64,000 bases of DNA from Verrucomicrobiota bacterium (lineage in GTDB: Bacteria > Verrucomicrobiota > Verrucomicrobiia > Limisphaerales > Pedosphaeraceae): assembly GCA_021325145.1 (NCBI GenBank), contig JAJPHR010000086.1, positions 25,279 to 89,278 on the forward strand, read 5' to 3'. Position 1 is the first letter of the stretch; each line of letters opens with the position of its first letter. This document shows positions 30,201-37,245 of this stretch, piece after piece. Below the pieces are notes generated by a model. That model worked only from the letters and a program-made list of their open reading frames with translations, was not told the DNA's origin and made no database searches. The translations under genes were made by a program, and so were the position numbers.

Positions 30201-30785
30201 CAAAGCATTGGCGGACAAATCTCCGCTCAGTTCGATCACAATTCCCGCCTGGGACCCTTGCGGCGTGACCGTATGGTTAAAGATAAAAGAGGAACTGGGA
30301 CTCGAGTAGATCCCGCAGACATATACATTGCCGCCGGCGAAATAGATGCTCCGCGGACCGACCGTGGAAGGCACTGCCAACCCGGCCGGCCCCGTGCCCG
30401 TGTCAGTGCTCACGCGCAGGATTTGTTGGTCCCCCGCGATATAGAGATTGGTGGTGCCCGCAGCGAGGCAGAAGGCGCGAGGGGTAAAACCACTGATGAT
30501 CCGGTTGGTCGCACCGTCGCCCGTCCAGGGAATCAGCACACCGCTGGTGCCGTATTTGTTGATAATGCAATTACCGCCACCGTCGCTGGCCAGAACGTAA
30601 GTGACTCCCAGTGAATCAACGGTGGTATCGACGATCTGAAGCCCGGACAGCCCCACCACGAATGAGTTCGCGCCGAAAGCAGCCGGGGCCAGGGCCGACA
30701 GCAGGGCCAGCAGCAGACCCGCCAGGAGCCTTTGCGTTCGGCAGAATCCAATCATGCAGCGAGTTTTCATGGCAAAAGTTCTCAT
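21210..30785 (-). CDS. Giant secreted protein with PA14-like and propeller regions and a Tc-toxin-A-like C-terminus
   Basis: About 3191 aa with a signal peptide (RLLAGLLLALLSALAPAAFGA). In order: propeller/SBBP-like repeats (40-240); a PA14-like carbohydrate-binding domain (240-410; FFLNTDDGNWLNING); further SBBP-like repeats with DDAGNVYITGSFGPG (410-640); long beta-rich regions without confident domain names (640-2400); a mainly helical, coiled-coil-prone region (2400-2860); and a C-terminal region (2930-3191). In that last region YATRIASVAVWFAGYDVVN and FINSVKDIKLVVNSYGYSG resemble the TcA shaft/C-terminus pattern (Y-RRI-SV... and the final SDVxLxxxY). The relation to Tc toxin subunit A is my inference by eye. 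Starts at 30785, 30770 or a TTG at 30797 are all possible. Confidence 0.8.
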   Translation of the reverse strand: MRTFAMKTRCMIGFCRTQRLLAGLLLALLSALAPAAFGANSFVVGLSGLQIVDTTVDSLGVTYVLASDGGGNCIINKYGTSGVLIPWTGDGATNRIISGFTPRAFCLAAGTTNLYIAGDQQILRVSTDTGTGPAGLAVPSTVGPRSIYFAGGNVYVCGIYSSPSSSFIFNHTVTPQGSQAGIVIELSGDLSANALGLRTFGSSFGGNFADSVVVDEAGSVYVSGHSGFGVFSTDASVASSGQWAVQLVKGGTGGGPTSVASASDAATLLGYATPQNSPINYYSTINFGSGSQGVVGNDLAFPNGASTEFVTYAVGSIWVPTFGTYTFFLNTDDGNWLNINGLRYFTTPGLQAPTDDTTTVALNRGVYVIEAVQFQHQGGASFELTYTNSNSNVGRQLLPATQLTDSQNKGYVLKFNSDLSSLTGSYFTTINSAGSGGRITELRYSQGWIYAVGFWKGLANNPAIGLNDNSSNGSEDIEVLKLDTNLQLKGRATVKGISDNEGYSVTPDDAGNVYITGSFGPGSVDFVGNGDRNSTDASQDGKFTSLSSPIQSLFVAKLDSNLNYQWAKGPTTAAVASFSSTAKLRWNSTLQRLFWAGTFFNGSITLGQPDAPATLSGAVEGFVAVLEPDGTFTEQVYLTIVSAFGQSGTQIQPFGGPLVGGNPTSTNRQPVLKGVPITASVPSIIFRKGQVDVTTDDQADTRISSTGYSVDNNVANGTANNYTFTITADTTVTFNWEVDYALNITADLSGTVGTGDPAHGIAGIPGLTSLASGNPVPAVQKHWTPANDTVIAAIDASVLDLNSPGLPVKYLVTGYDASGPANSQNSNATNFFAFSGNDTRRQVPQFIMTGPASINYHWKLKIGVQVDTTGPSSVGFPLIMVVKDPGQTNSAPPTQPNGVGTGTFYYDEHTSLQIGTLKHQGTIQLQGWLNGDGTIFASSGDLTNLNSSFTVNGSNGPLTYVSQSVPNLVQPARVMWNYGDRIFEETVFIGNSVTFSTVDDPAVKAMLRTDLPPPRVDVTDGPQGSVANDMAIWDPQGKKYYPLRPGTVLSYWQTTSSDPTAVVIIRLVFKYPSSPHYRHIASTPPVPLPTNTNNPISFNALKYTEPTTGAAVDNSGNFTATGSGNTVLLFNETSSVGRGGRITTLRVRVVQSSLWNANLPTTQTAIIGQKITSSYDTAGLGTGYVFFQNARYNASIYNRTTVQGPIIPVNLFPTAGPTQQLVVVWYETRDTINWPYQSVLYNPAWPTPDTGLGRIVIASRFGNESVATNGTDQIVTPAEMIGTNLIAAETTFDPVRFQQVQIYNQPDPTKPGYNPNEEHALLAPSLRSVSVSPRPQAAYALRDGDLNITNRDATYTSDPYVLVQFFDALHQEFKMKVYSIVRSDANLNLGDLSYQYTFTQQMNAGEPVIPFYPLGPVIGATPCAATYGRDGQPGKQICFWKDHKGTYWAVSGDSFFFTSFYYPLSPDFWWPTNQSIKMPGDCVAWLPSTPRYAGNFFVNASGAPIDYTRNDQVPAAQAVQYTTVWPQNLPILKVGETLTFPGGEYASDNPNTTVTLPDGSISIQPTPGLPGVVGWAAGQIVFDTKNPLMNDESIFSNYTARLFPALEQRTVDLPVGQFPDILQPANKRTTVQNGNFVFTELPSSLQKRIFYDPVNGKLGIVGFLNNKSISDTTLTASPGAVYVLEPNVLTLTEQTILDGGQGSPFADLAGTPFTQAMDALVNLSRNPNSVRANDVGAWRVGLDQEVQRDINGTPITTTNFGIVSVQHNPNKGSELQALGPGLALVANPAFLDPFDTNLISYVTVAENNSDLVGSAPVVLHIIKIDKSQRYRGAIQTILSANVFDENIVLRHTGDFGGNAEDLVFEWWYRPEDGTTARTPDRQPSPTPWKLFADPSGNQGRGFYQLTLKGNPSAPDVLLGDTLFFVRYRHKNEVVSSVNWEVPQPNGEQHCELNNCVPGIPYQWAGAGNSTPQDLNGDGIPDYVAQLAEGWIKRVLDRINPYEARINDFTADAPASYSSILQELGARYSGPVALNPDKNVIENVGLIALYQTILARGESLSINLSTPVSTPSISDALELASTRLNDFYVLLGNEAYSDSQNPTIGYGSDSVQYGSLAPSVFAFENQVSSLLEEELALLRGQDQNLATPVYNRLFWNFTSGEGEAAYVMKYDITDVNQDGFTDQNDAMILYPQGHGDAWGHYLTALTLDYDLLRNPNFNWVSRSEFVNINDIVVPVDYLDERKFAAAAAAKAQAGAEIVNLTYREKYVADPSGQWQGYTDTDTNRAWGVEEWARRAGQGAYFDWVTANALLPAVHPNTTLTGIQKVDRTTVQDISVVAANLWAVQTTMEQVNNGNNPLGVASGALTFAIDPALLNVPSGTQGAGAPVAGQTLFDQVYQRALTALSNAKTTFDNANQLNNMIRQVANADQNFQNQVEQQDISYRNQLIEIFGTPYSGTIGSGQAFPAGYLGPDTMLYMYVDVNNLNDNTVPQPPATYYSNYQALISSTFFTAPVFLGIFTNANPTLSSNGTDIAIAVNYTNQYNLTFSNPLSITNTVNYTDFTDPNNNPLNNGVNELTNLNLPIMASGYTFVAPPTFGSRATPGELQILITQMLQSQASLNQALYSWDNTQSTFLQKLELMNAKYDLDTRLNQDIKNKLIADSVLSGVSLALRTAAGVAKIVINAADVPVAAAKTAVPTSTPTVGLADSLGDALAPIRAALDAIKGSLDDASEGVQLGLNTAADVVDLSKEIGDQVIELQQDTAEKNFELIQDLLELQNDASNEANDRVAVFKQIQALSQLSDQYKAKLQDGLRLMQQRTAYNKRVAAQATQNRFQDMTFRISRNAALEKYRSAFDLAARYTYLAATAYDYDTNLRVGDPGAPTDLFADIVRQRTLGLVNSNGIPAVGAGGLAEDLAQLKANYDALRTSLGINNPQIETTTFSLRTETFRILGTTNSDANWAQTLRGAQIYQPDLWQVAEFRNYCRPFSSPTNGAQPGLVIPFSTQIRPNQNFFGWPLGGGDNSYDPSVYATRIASVAVWFAGYDVVNLPQTPRVYLIPVGQDIMTIPTSPDLELRTWNVVDQTIPIPYPSSSANLQDPNWKPLTDSLQGSFGNLRQFSSFRAFGFDHSVLSPYEQTTLVFNARLVGRSVWNTRWLMIIPGATLNADPNQGLNQFINSVKDIKLVVNSYGYSGN

Positions 30786-30800
30786 CGTTCTGAACAAAGT

Positions 30801-32231
30801 TTACTGATTGAGAGTGTCCACCTGACTGACGCGATTAAGGCTGATCACCCCTTCGGTGATTAGGCCGATATTTTGCGACGTCCCCAGCGGTTTGTGCAGG
30901 CCGCTGATCTCTTCCCGGTAAGTGCCCGTGAGTTGGTCCACACCGAAACCAGCCGACTGAAAAACGTTGGTGCCGGAAGCCGCGTCGAACTGGATCGTCA
31001 ACGCGCGGGTGATCGCGTAACCAATGGTATGATCGGGATGCATCCGGTGGCGGAAAGGATTGGTGGGATGGCTGGCCCCGAGGTAAATGCTCCCGGACAG
31101 GGAACCACCCGCCGCAAACGTTCCGTTCATATTCACCTGATTCACCACCACCGCATCGGCGGCGGCAAAATCGCCGGCATCGGTTAACGCCTTCAAAGCG
31201 GCGGCATTGGCGTCATTCTGAACTTGCGCCGGCAAAACACCCGCGTGCAGGTCCGTTGTCGCTGCGGCAGTGGCGGCAGTGGCGGCGATGCCCGCGCTGG
31301 AAAGAAAGGCGGGCGTTGCAATAAAGCTCTTGTAACCCGGCGAAACTGGGGACGGGGCGTTGATGGCGGCGGTGACCGCGGCCAGGGCGGCATTGGTGGC
31401 GGCTGAGCCCACGGTGGCCGTGTTTGTCCCGCCGGCAATCACTGCATTGGCGGCTCCGCTGGCCGCCGCCTGCGCCACGGAATCCACCGCGGCAACGTAG
31501 CGCGTATCGACGAAAAGAACGTTGGTTTGCAGGGTCTGCGCGTAAGCCCGGTTGGTCACGACAATGAAATTGTTGGTGGCCGCCGAGAGTGCGGCGGCAA
31601 GGAGTTGCTGCGAATTGGCATTAGTGCTGTGGGATTGCAATGCCCCGGCGGTAGCGGAAGCAGCCGCATTCAAGGCAGCGCTGTTAAAACCGGCGCCAGT
31701 AACAAAGGCATTGTAAGGCGCATCGATGTTGGCGCCTTGAACGACTTTATTGGCGGCATTGAGGGCGTTCTGGCCGGCGGCGGCGGCATTTCCGGCGGCG
31801 GCGGCAACCTGGTTGAGGATGGCCACCGTGTTCGGTTCGCCAAAATCAAACGCCGCCGACGCAATCCGCCGCCCGACATTGGAGAACCCGGTGAAATTCG
31901 GATACAGGGAAGCGTCCGTGATGAGCGCCAGATGCGGGGGTTGATTGGTATCCTTCGCCAGCACTGCCACACTCTTGAGCAAGCGCACCTGGCCCTGGCC
32001 ATCGACATGGAAGATGATTCGAATATGCGCCGGGGCATTGACCGGTGTGGTGACGGACGGGTCGGGCGCCACCACCTGGTTCGCGGCGTTGATGCCGACC
32101 ACAGATTCGTTAACAGCATTGAGCGTCACGTCACCCACCCAAAGACCGCCCGATGGATTGGCCGCCTGGGAAATCTGCGGCCCAAAACCAATCGCCACCG
32201 CCAGCCCGAGAATGAAAAATTTGGTTCGCAT
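30801..32231 (-). CDS. Exported protein with an Ala-rich helical insertion
   Basis: 476 aa with a signal peptide (1-23). A beta-rich domain, GLWVGDVTLNAVNE through FHVDGQGQVRLLKSVAVL and ALITDASLYPNF (27-120), appears to resume at GGSLSGSIYLGASHPTNPF and continue to GTYREEISGL (370-470). Between the halves lies a very Ala/Asn-rich helical stretch (130-365). It contains a degenerate duplication: YNAFVTGAGFNSAALNAAAS and YKSFIATPAFLSSAGIAATA. I recognise the protein as a type that accompanies giant secreted proteins in Verrucomicrobiota, but I know no function. It is the second gene of the operon, 12 bp after the first and 15 bp before the giant. Confidence 0.8.
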   Translation of the reverse strand: MRTKFFILGLAVAIGFGPQISQAANPSGGLWVGDVTLNAVNESVVGINAANQVVAPDPSVTTPVNAPAHIRIIFHVDGQGQVRLLKSVAVLAKDTNQPPHLALITDASLYPNFTGFSNVGRRIASAAFDFGEPNTVAILNQVAAAAGNAAAAGQNALNAANKVVQGANIDAPYNAFVTGAGFNSAALNAAASATAGALQSHSTNANSQQLLAAALSAATNNFIVVTNRAYAQTLQTNVLFVDTRYVAAVDSVAQAAASGAANAVIAGGTNTATVGSAATNAALAAVTAAINAPSPVSPGYKSFIATPAFLSSAGIAATAATAAATTDLHAGVLPAQVQNDANAAALKALTDAGDFAAADAVVVNQVNMNGTFAAGGSLSGSIYLGASHPTNPFRHRMHPDHTIGYAITRALTIQFDAASGTNVFQSAGFGVDQLTGTYREEISGLHKPLGTSQNIGLITEGVISLNRVSQVDTLNQ

Positions 32232-32243
32232 GGAAGGATCGTA

Positions 32244-33272
32244 TTAGGGTGTCGCGGAAAGATCCGGCCGGGTGCCGGTTACCGGGACCCAGACTTGCAC
32301 ACCGGTGTCGGTGGAGAACTTGAGCAGTGAACTTTGCGAGCCCTGGGTCATCTGTTCACGCCGCACGCCCAGTCGCAACGTGGTCACCGCACCGGGGTTC
32401 AGCGCGGGCATCGGATAGGCCGCCGGCAAATCGAAGAGCAACTCGGCCATGTTGGTTGCCGTCACGCTCCGCACCATCAATGCCATCGGCAAGCCGAGAC
32501 TGCCTGGAACCGTGTCCACGCGCACGTACATTGGATTGGGTGATTGATTGGCAATCGTGACCTCTGCATCACTGTCGGTTCCAAACGCAAGCTGTTGACC
32601 CAGAGGGACTTTCACACTTAGCGGCCCCTGGTAACTCGAGCCGCCGTTGCAGTAAATCCAAAATGCCTCCCCGGTTTGCATGGTGGTCCCAACCGGATTG
32701 GCCACCAGCGTCCATTGGTCGTTGACCAGTCGAAAAATTCGATATGGCTGGTGGGCGGCGGAACCCGAAAAGAACTGGTCGAAGGTCGGCGGCGACTGGT
32801 CATCCAGGGAAAAACCAACGACATTGAATGAACTGCTTTTCCACTTGAGAGCCTCGAACACGACCGCGCCCGTGACCTGCCAGACATAGTCCTGCTTCGC
32901 ATAGAGCAGATACGCGCGGTTGCCATTGATGGTATGCAGGCTGGAGAGGAAGGCGTCCGGCCGATTAGGCGCGTACCAAACCGCCCAACCATCCTTTTTC
33001 CACTGAATGGTCCCGGGATTCTGAATGAATTCGACCGGCGTGGCCGTCGGAAGAAAAATCGCCGCCACGGAAATGGGCGTGTTGCTGAAAACCACCGCCG
33101 GGTTGGGGATGGCGGGCGTCACCTGGAGGTAAACTGAGTTCCACCCTTTATGCAGGGTGATGGTTTGTGTCCGCACGAGGTCGGCTCGCGCGGAGGAACC
33201 GGCCACAACAGACAAAAGCAATAACAGCGAGGCAAACGATTTCAAAGGTGTACACATTCTGAGCGAGTTCAT
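32244..33272 (-). CDS. Exported protein of unknown function, first gene of the giant-protein operon
   Basis: 342 aa, ATG giving MNSLRMCTPLKSF, with a signal peptide ending near SSARA (residue 30). The mature part starts with TQTITLHKGWNSVYLQVTPA, a beta-strand motif common at the start of verrucomicrobial exported proteins. It is beta-rich throughout, with WQVTGAVVFEALKWKSSSFN near 125 and a C-terminal segment TTLRLGVRREQMTQGSQSSL. No catalytic motif or membrane anchor is seen. Being promoter-proximal, and followed within 12 bp by the 476-aa gene, it is probably made in the largest amount. Confidence 0.78.
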   Translation of the reverse strand: MNSLRMCTPLKSFASLLLLLSVVAGSSARADLVRTQTITLHKGWNSVYLQVTPAIPNPAVVFSNTPISVAAIFLPTATPVEFIQNPGTIQWKKDGWAVWYAPNRPDAFLSSLHTINGNRAYLLYAKQDYVWQVTGAVVFEALKWKSSSFNVVGFSLDDQSPPTFDQFFSGSAAHQPYRIFRLVNDQWTLVANPVGTTMQTGEAFWIYCNGGSSYQGPLSVKVPLGQQLAFGTDSDAEVTIANQSPNPMYVRVDTVPGSLGLPMALMVRSVTATNMAELLFDLPAAYPMPALNPGAVTTLRLGVRREQMTQGSQSSLLKFSTDTGVQVWVPVTGTRPDLSATP

Positions 33273-33651
33273 AACACACTTCGTTTCCGAAAGATCAATA
33301 CCGCCAGCAAAAAAACGGGTACAAAAGAAGACCATAACCATCTTGCGATGGTCTCTGCCTTATACCGTGCCATCCAGAATCACATCAGGACCGCTGATGC
33401 GTAAAAAAACCGTCCCGGCACAACCGTGCCCCAGCCAGCGGGACAAGAACAAAGAGCAAAAGACGACAAACCCCTAACCGCAGTAACGCACCCGTGTCGG
33501 TGATAAATTTGCGACGAGAGTAACGCGCAGGGGTTGGGTGTCAACGCTTTTGTGAAATCTTTTCACAAACGTTTCAGGAATGTTTCGAAGGATCTGGCGC
33601 GCCTTTTACCGATTCCCTCGTGAGAAGAATTTTTTCCCTGTTCGTTTAAGA
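33273..33651. other. Gene-free stretch upstream of the giant-protein operon (likely promoter region)
   Basis: About 380 bp, together with the adjacent repeat, between the PQQ/lectin gene and the operon start. It holds an ACCATC/GATGGT hairpin (33337-33352) about 65 bp upstream of the first start codon and a long palindrome (33549-33569). The operon promoter must lie here, but I cannot place -35/-10 boxes with confidence. No gene is seen. Confidence 0.7.
33549..33569. promoter_or_regulatory. Palindrome upstream of the giant-protein operon (possible operator)
   Basis: Perfect inverted repeat TTTGTGAAA-TCT-TTTCACAAA. It contains TGTGA-N7-TCACA, close to a Crp/Fnr half-site pair (which uses N6). 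It lies about 280 bp upstream of the first start codon. It could instead be an AT-rich hairpin downstream of the gene at 33733. Confidence 0.35.
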
Positions 33652-33726
33652 GCCTATCTTGGCAGGGCGCGTCACTCCGTGCGCGCCGACGACAGGCAGA
33701 GGACTGCCCGCCCTACCGAGATAGGT
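33652..33726. repeat. 75-bp two-hairpin (BIME-like) element with inverted outer arms
   Basis: Outer arms CCTATCT/AGATAGG (33653-33659 with 33719-33725) extend imperfectly inward for about 18 bp. Inside are a GGCGCG..CGCGCC hairpin (33661-33688) and a GGCAG/CTGCC hairpin (33695-33716). It ends 7 bp beyond the stop codon of the PQQ/lectin gene, a terminator-like position. Confidence 0.75.
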
Positions 33727-33732
33727 TCCAAG

Positions 33733-36700
33733 TCACGGCGCGCGCAAACGATAGAACGTATTCACGGCTCCGACCGGAACTGTGACGCTGGTTTGCGCTC
33801 CATTTACCACGGGCGTCTGCGGTGCCGTGCTCCAGACAGCGGGTGCCAGGCTGTGGGTGAATTCCAATACATGGCCCACCGGCCAGGTCGGCCACATGAT
33901 GACGATCTGATTTCCGCCATACACCACGCTCAACGTCGGAGGTGGCGGAAGATTCCGCGCAAAGGTAAAATTGCTGACGGTTTGTTGCGAAACCACCCCG
34001 CCGGTTGCGCCAGTGAAACCGACCACTGCTGTGTTGCCGCCTCCGACCGCCGCAGACAGATTGACCGCATAGTTCGCGTCGTAAATCTGGCCGGTGTTCT
34101 GGTCCACCAAATGTTCGGTCAGGAGGGAGCCATTATAAAACAGCGTGGCCCAAATGGGATCTCCGCTGCCGAGATCCAGCGGTAGCGTTGAGATATAGCC
34201 GCCCGTAACCCCATTGGTGGCATAGCGCGTGCCCGTGCCGCCCTGACCGCTATAAAGGTTGAACTCAATGCCCGCACTGGGGCTGATGCCGGCATAGCCC
34301 AAACTGCCGCCTCCGCCGCCCAACGCCCCCGCGCCGCCCGGGGAGTTTTGCCAGACAAACACCGTTCCATCGGCGCCCCCGGTGCTTCGGTAAACGAACT
34401 CGGCGGCAAAATTGGTCATGCCTTGAAGTGTGTTGAAGAAAGCGCTGCGAGCCTCGCCGTTTTGTCCGTCGGTCAGCGTCAGCACATCGTTGGTCACCCC
34501 GGCCCCGCCGTTGAGAGTCCAACCGCTGCCGTTATCGCCGAATCCGACGATGGTGGCGGCAGGCAAACCCGGAACGAAGAAAGCAGAGGCGACCCCGCTC
34601 TGGGTTGAGTTCGTCACGGTGGCGATGGCTTTGACCATGGCCGTGTTGGTCAGGGTGAATGGTCCCGAGTAATGTGTGGAACTGCTGGTTGGCTGGCTGC
34701 CGTCGAGCGAATAATAAAGCTGAGCGCCGGGATTGGTGGTGGTCAGGGTGACGGTGATCGAATTCGTAAACACGCCGCCATTGGGGGTGATCATGGGCGC
34801 CGCCGGCGGCGGGGTGTTCACGGTGAAGACAAAACTGCTGACCGCCTGCTGCGACGCGGCGCCGCCGGTTGCGCCGGTAAACCCAATGAAGGCGACGTTC
34901 GAACCCACAGCACCGGGCAGGTCCGCCACATAGTTGGTGGTGTAGGTCTGGCCCGTGCTCTCGTCAGTCAAACTCTCATTCCAGCCGGCGCTGGTGTAAT
35001 TCAAGATCACCAGAATGGGATCTCCGCTGCCCAAATCCAGCGGAAGCGTCGAGCTGTAACCGCCCGTCGCGCCATCGATCGCGTAGCGCGTCCCGCTGCC
35101 GCCATTACCGCTGTAGAGGTTGAATTCGACCGCCGCGCTCGGAGTGATGCCGGCATAACCCAGGCTGCCACCGCCCCCGCCCAGCGCGGCCGCACCCGCG
35201 GTGGCATTTTGGACTACAAACGTAGCTCCGTCCGCGCCGCCCGTGCTTTGATAGATGAACTCGGCTTTAAAGGCCACGATGCTTTGGGGAAGGTTGAAGA
35301 ACGCGCTGCGCGCCTCGCCGAATTGCCCGTCGGTCAATGTCAACATGTTGCCGCTCGCCACCGCCCCGCCGTTCAGGGTCCAGCCGCTGCCGTTGCCGCC
35401 GAAGCCGGCGATGGTGGTTGCGGGGGTCACTAAGCTGAATAAAGCTGCAGAAATACTGCTGCTGATCAGGTTGGTTTCGGTGGCAATGGCTTTGACTATT
35501 GTCGTGTTCGTCACCACAAGCGGGTTGGCGTACAGCGGTGAATTGGTCGTCGGTGTCGTGCCGTCCAGGGTGTAATGAATTTGGGCGCTCGACGTGGCGG
35601 TGGCCAGCGTGACCATCACTGAATTGCTGAATGCGCCACCGTTGGGGCTGATGGTGGGCGCGGCCACCCAGGCGCCGAGACCGAAGACGGCCAGGCCGGA
35701 CGCAGTGCCAACATAGACCTTGCCGTTGGCCACCGTGGGCACCGTGTATTTGACCGCTCCGCCGGGAACGTCACGCGAACCCGCCTGCGAACTATTGTAA
35801 AGTTCCACTGCCACATTGGTGGCGGCATAGGCGTGTAGAATACCCACTCCACCGCCGTCCGCCGCATCGGTTTGCAAAGCCCAAACAATGCCGTTGTTCG
35901 TGCCGTTCGCGGAAATACTTGGCGTGGCTCCTGGATAGCCGAAGGTGTCGCCGGATTCGGCCGCGGGAGTGCCGACCAGGACTCCGCCGGAAAATGCGAA
36001 CGCCTTGAGCCGGTCTCCGATGCCCAGGTAGTAAAGCGTATTGTTGAAATAAGCCGGGGTGCTGAACGACCCGCCAATCGCGCTCGGCAAGGTTTGAACG
36101 GCATTGCTGTTATTGAGCGCGTTGAAGTGACCGAGGTTATCGCGGTCGATGAGATAGATGGTTCCTTCCTTGCCCGTGCCCACCATCAAATGAGGATGAT
36201 TCGAACCGCCGACCGAATCAGGCAGCAGCATCGCGCCGCCCGAGCCAAGGTCCGCATCGGCATTGGCGAGGTCCTGCTGGTTATACGGCGTGAAGTAATC
36301 GCTCAGGTTTAGATTCGTGCCATTCAAGGTCAGCCGCAGAAAGCTGTCGCCATAATCCTTATTGGTGGCGCCGTCGAACACGCCGTTGCCGGTGATGCAA
36401 TAGATATTGTTACTCGCGTCGGCGGCCGGCGCATCGCCGGCCTGCCAGAAGCCGCCGAGCCCTCCGTTGGGCGTCGCATTAAAGACGCCCTGCGGTTGCA
36501 ACGTCAGCGCACTGAAACCGAGCAACCAGCCGTGATAAGGGCCATTGTCTCCATGCGAACCATAAGCCACGTAAACCACGCCGTTGACCAGCAGCAAGCC
36601 GGGGCGGTTCACGTGGCGCAACCCATTGAACGGCACATGGCCGGCCCCATCGTTGCCGTCGCCGGTGCCGGGAACAGTTGCCTGGATGACCACCGGCCCG

Positions 36701-37245
36701 CCAAACTTCTCCGTGCCGGAGCGGAGGTCGAGCGCGTGCAGTCGATGCACATAACTCGTGTTCGGCCCGCTTACTTCCTTGGTCTTCGCTTCCACATAAA
36801 TCGTCTGCGTGCCGGCGTCGATGACGGGCGTGCTGGTAATGCCAATCTCCGGAGCAATATTTTCCGAACCAACGTCGCCATTGGGCACAGTCGTCACCCC
36901 GGCAGCGGGATTGATGAAACTGACGTGCCAGAGCGGCGCGGTGTTGTTGTCCGCATCGAAGGCATACACGCTGTCGTGTTCGGTGGCGACGAATACCACA
37001 TTGTGCGTCCCCTGATTGGTGATCGCCACGTTCGACACGTACAACGGCTGCCCATAAATCTGCCCGTCCACGGCCTGAAAAAACAACCTCCCAAAGCCAT
37101 TCATGTTGACGTTGGCGGGAGTGAGCGTGGTTTCGTTCAGGTTTTGGCCCGTGCGCGCGTTGTCATTGTGATAAGTCAACACGTTGACCTGAGCCTGCAA
37201 TGTACAAGTCATCGCAGTGACCATCGCCCAGATGAGCGTGCGCAA
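33733..37245 (-). CDS. Secreted PQQ-type beta-propeller protein with chitobiase-C and duplicated lectin-like domains
   Basis: About 1170 aa. A signal-like N-terminus (RTLIWAMVTAMTCTLQAQ) is followed by a PQQ/pyrrolo-quinoline-type propeller (15-515; VLTYHNDNARTGQNLNETTL, then VGTGKEGTIYLIDRDNLGHF). After it come two modules, each a chitobiase/hexosaminidase C-terminal-like domain (HYTLDGTTPTTNSPLY; YYSLDGSQPTSSSTHY) plus an L-type-lectin-like beta sandwich (GNGSGWTLNGG, GGGGGSLGYAGI). The tail is VLEFTHSLAPAVW ... FYRLRAP. Probably an extracellular carbohydrate-binding protein; no quinoprotein dehydrogenase residues are evident. The start is uncertain: TTG at 37245 gives a good signal peptide, GTG at 37320 a longer one, and no ATG fits well. 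Confidence 0.75.
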   Translation of the reverse strand: MRTLIWAMVTAMTCTLQAQVNVLTYHNDNARTGQNLNETTLTPANVNMNGFGRLFFQAVDGQIYGQPLYVSNVAITNQGTHNVVFVATEHDSVYAFDADNNTAPLWHVSFINPAAGVTTVPNGDVGSENIAPEIGITSTPVIDAGTQTIYVEAKTKEVSGPNTSYVHRLHALDLRSGTEKFGGPVVIQATVPGTGDGNDGAGHVPFNGLRHVNRPGLLLVNGVVYVAYGSHGDNGPYHGWLLGFSALTLQPQGVFNATPNGGLGGFWQAGDAPAADASNNIYCITGNGVFDGATNKDYGDSFLRLTLNGTNLNLSDYFTPYNQQDLANADADLGSGGAMLLPDSVGGSNHPHLMVGTGKEGTIYLIDRDNLGHFNALNNSNAVQTLPSAIGGSFSTPAYFNNTLYYLGIGDRLKAFAFSGGVLVGTPAAESGDTFGYPGATPSISANGTNNGIVWALQTDAADGGGVGILHAYAATNVAVELYNSSQAGSRDVPGGAVKYTVPTVANGKVYVGTASGLAVFGLGAWVAAPTISPNGGAFSNSVMVTLATATSSAQIHYTLDGTTPTTNSPLYANPLVVTNTTIVKAIATETNLISSSISAALFSLVTPATTIAGFGGNGSGWTLNGGAVASGNMLTLTDGQFGEARSAFFNLPQSIVAFKAEFIYQSTGGADGATFVVQNATAGAAALGGGGGSLGYAGITPSAAVEFNLYSGNGGSGTRYAIDGATGGYSSTLPLDLGSGDPILVILNYTSAGWNESLTDESTGQTYTTNYVADLPGAVGSNVAFIGFTGATGGAASQQAVSSFVFTVNTPPPAAPMITPNGGVFTNSITVTLTTTNPGAQLYYSLDGSQPTSSSTHYSGPFTLTNTAMVKAIATVTNSTQSGVASAFFVPGLPAATIVGFGDNGSGWTLNGGAGVTNDVLTLTDGQNGEARSAFFNTLQGMTNFAAEFVYRSTGGADGTVFVWQNSPGGAGALGGGGGSLGYAGISPSAGIEFNLYSGQGGTGTRYATNGVTGGYISTLPLDLGSGDPIWATLFYNGSLLTEHLVDQNTGQIYDANYAVNLSAAVGGGNTAVVGFTGATGGVVSQQTVSNFTFARNLPPPPTLSVVYGGNQIVIMWPTWPVGHVLEFTHSLAPAVWSTAPQTPVVNGAQTSVTVPVGAVNTFYRLRAP

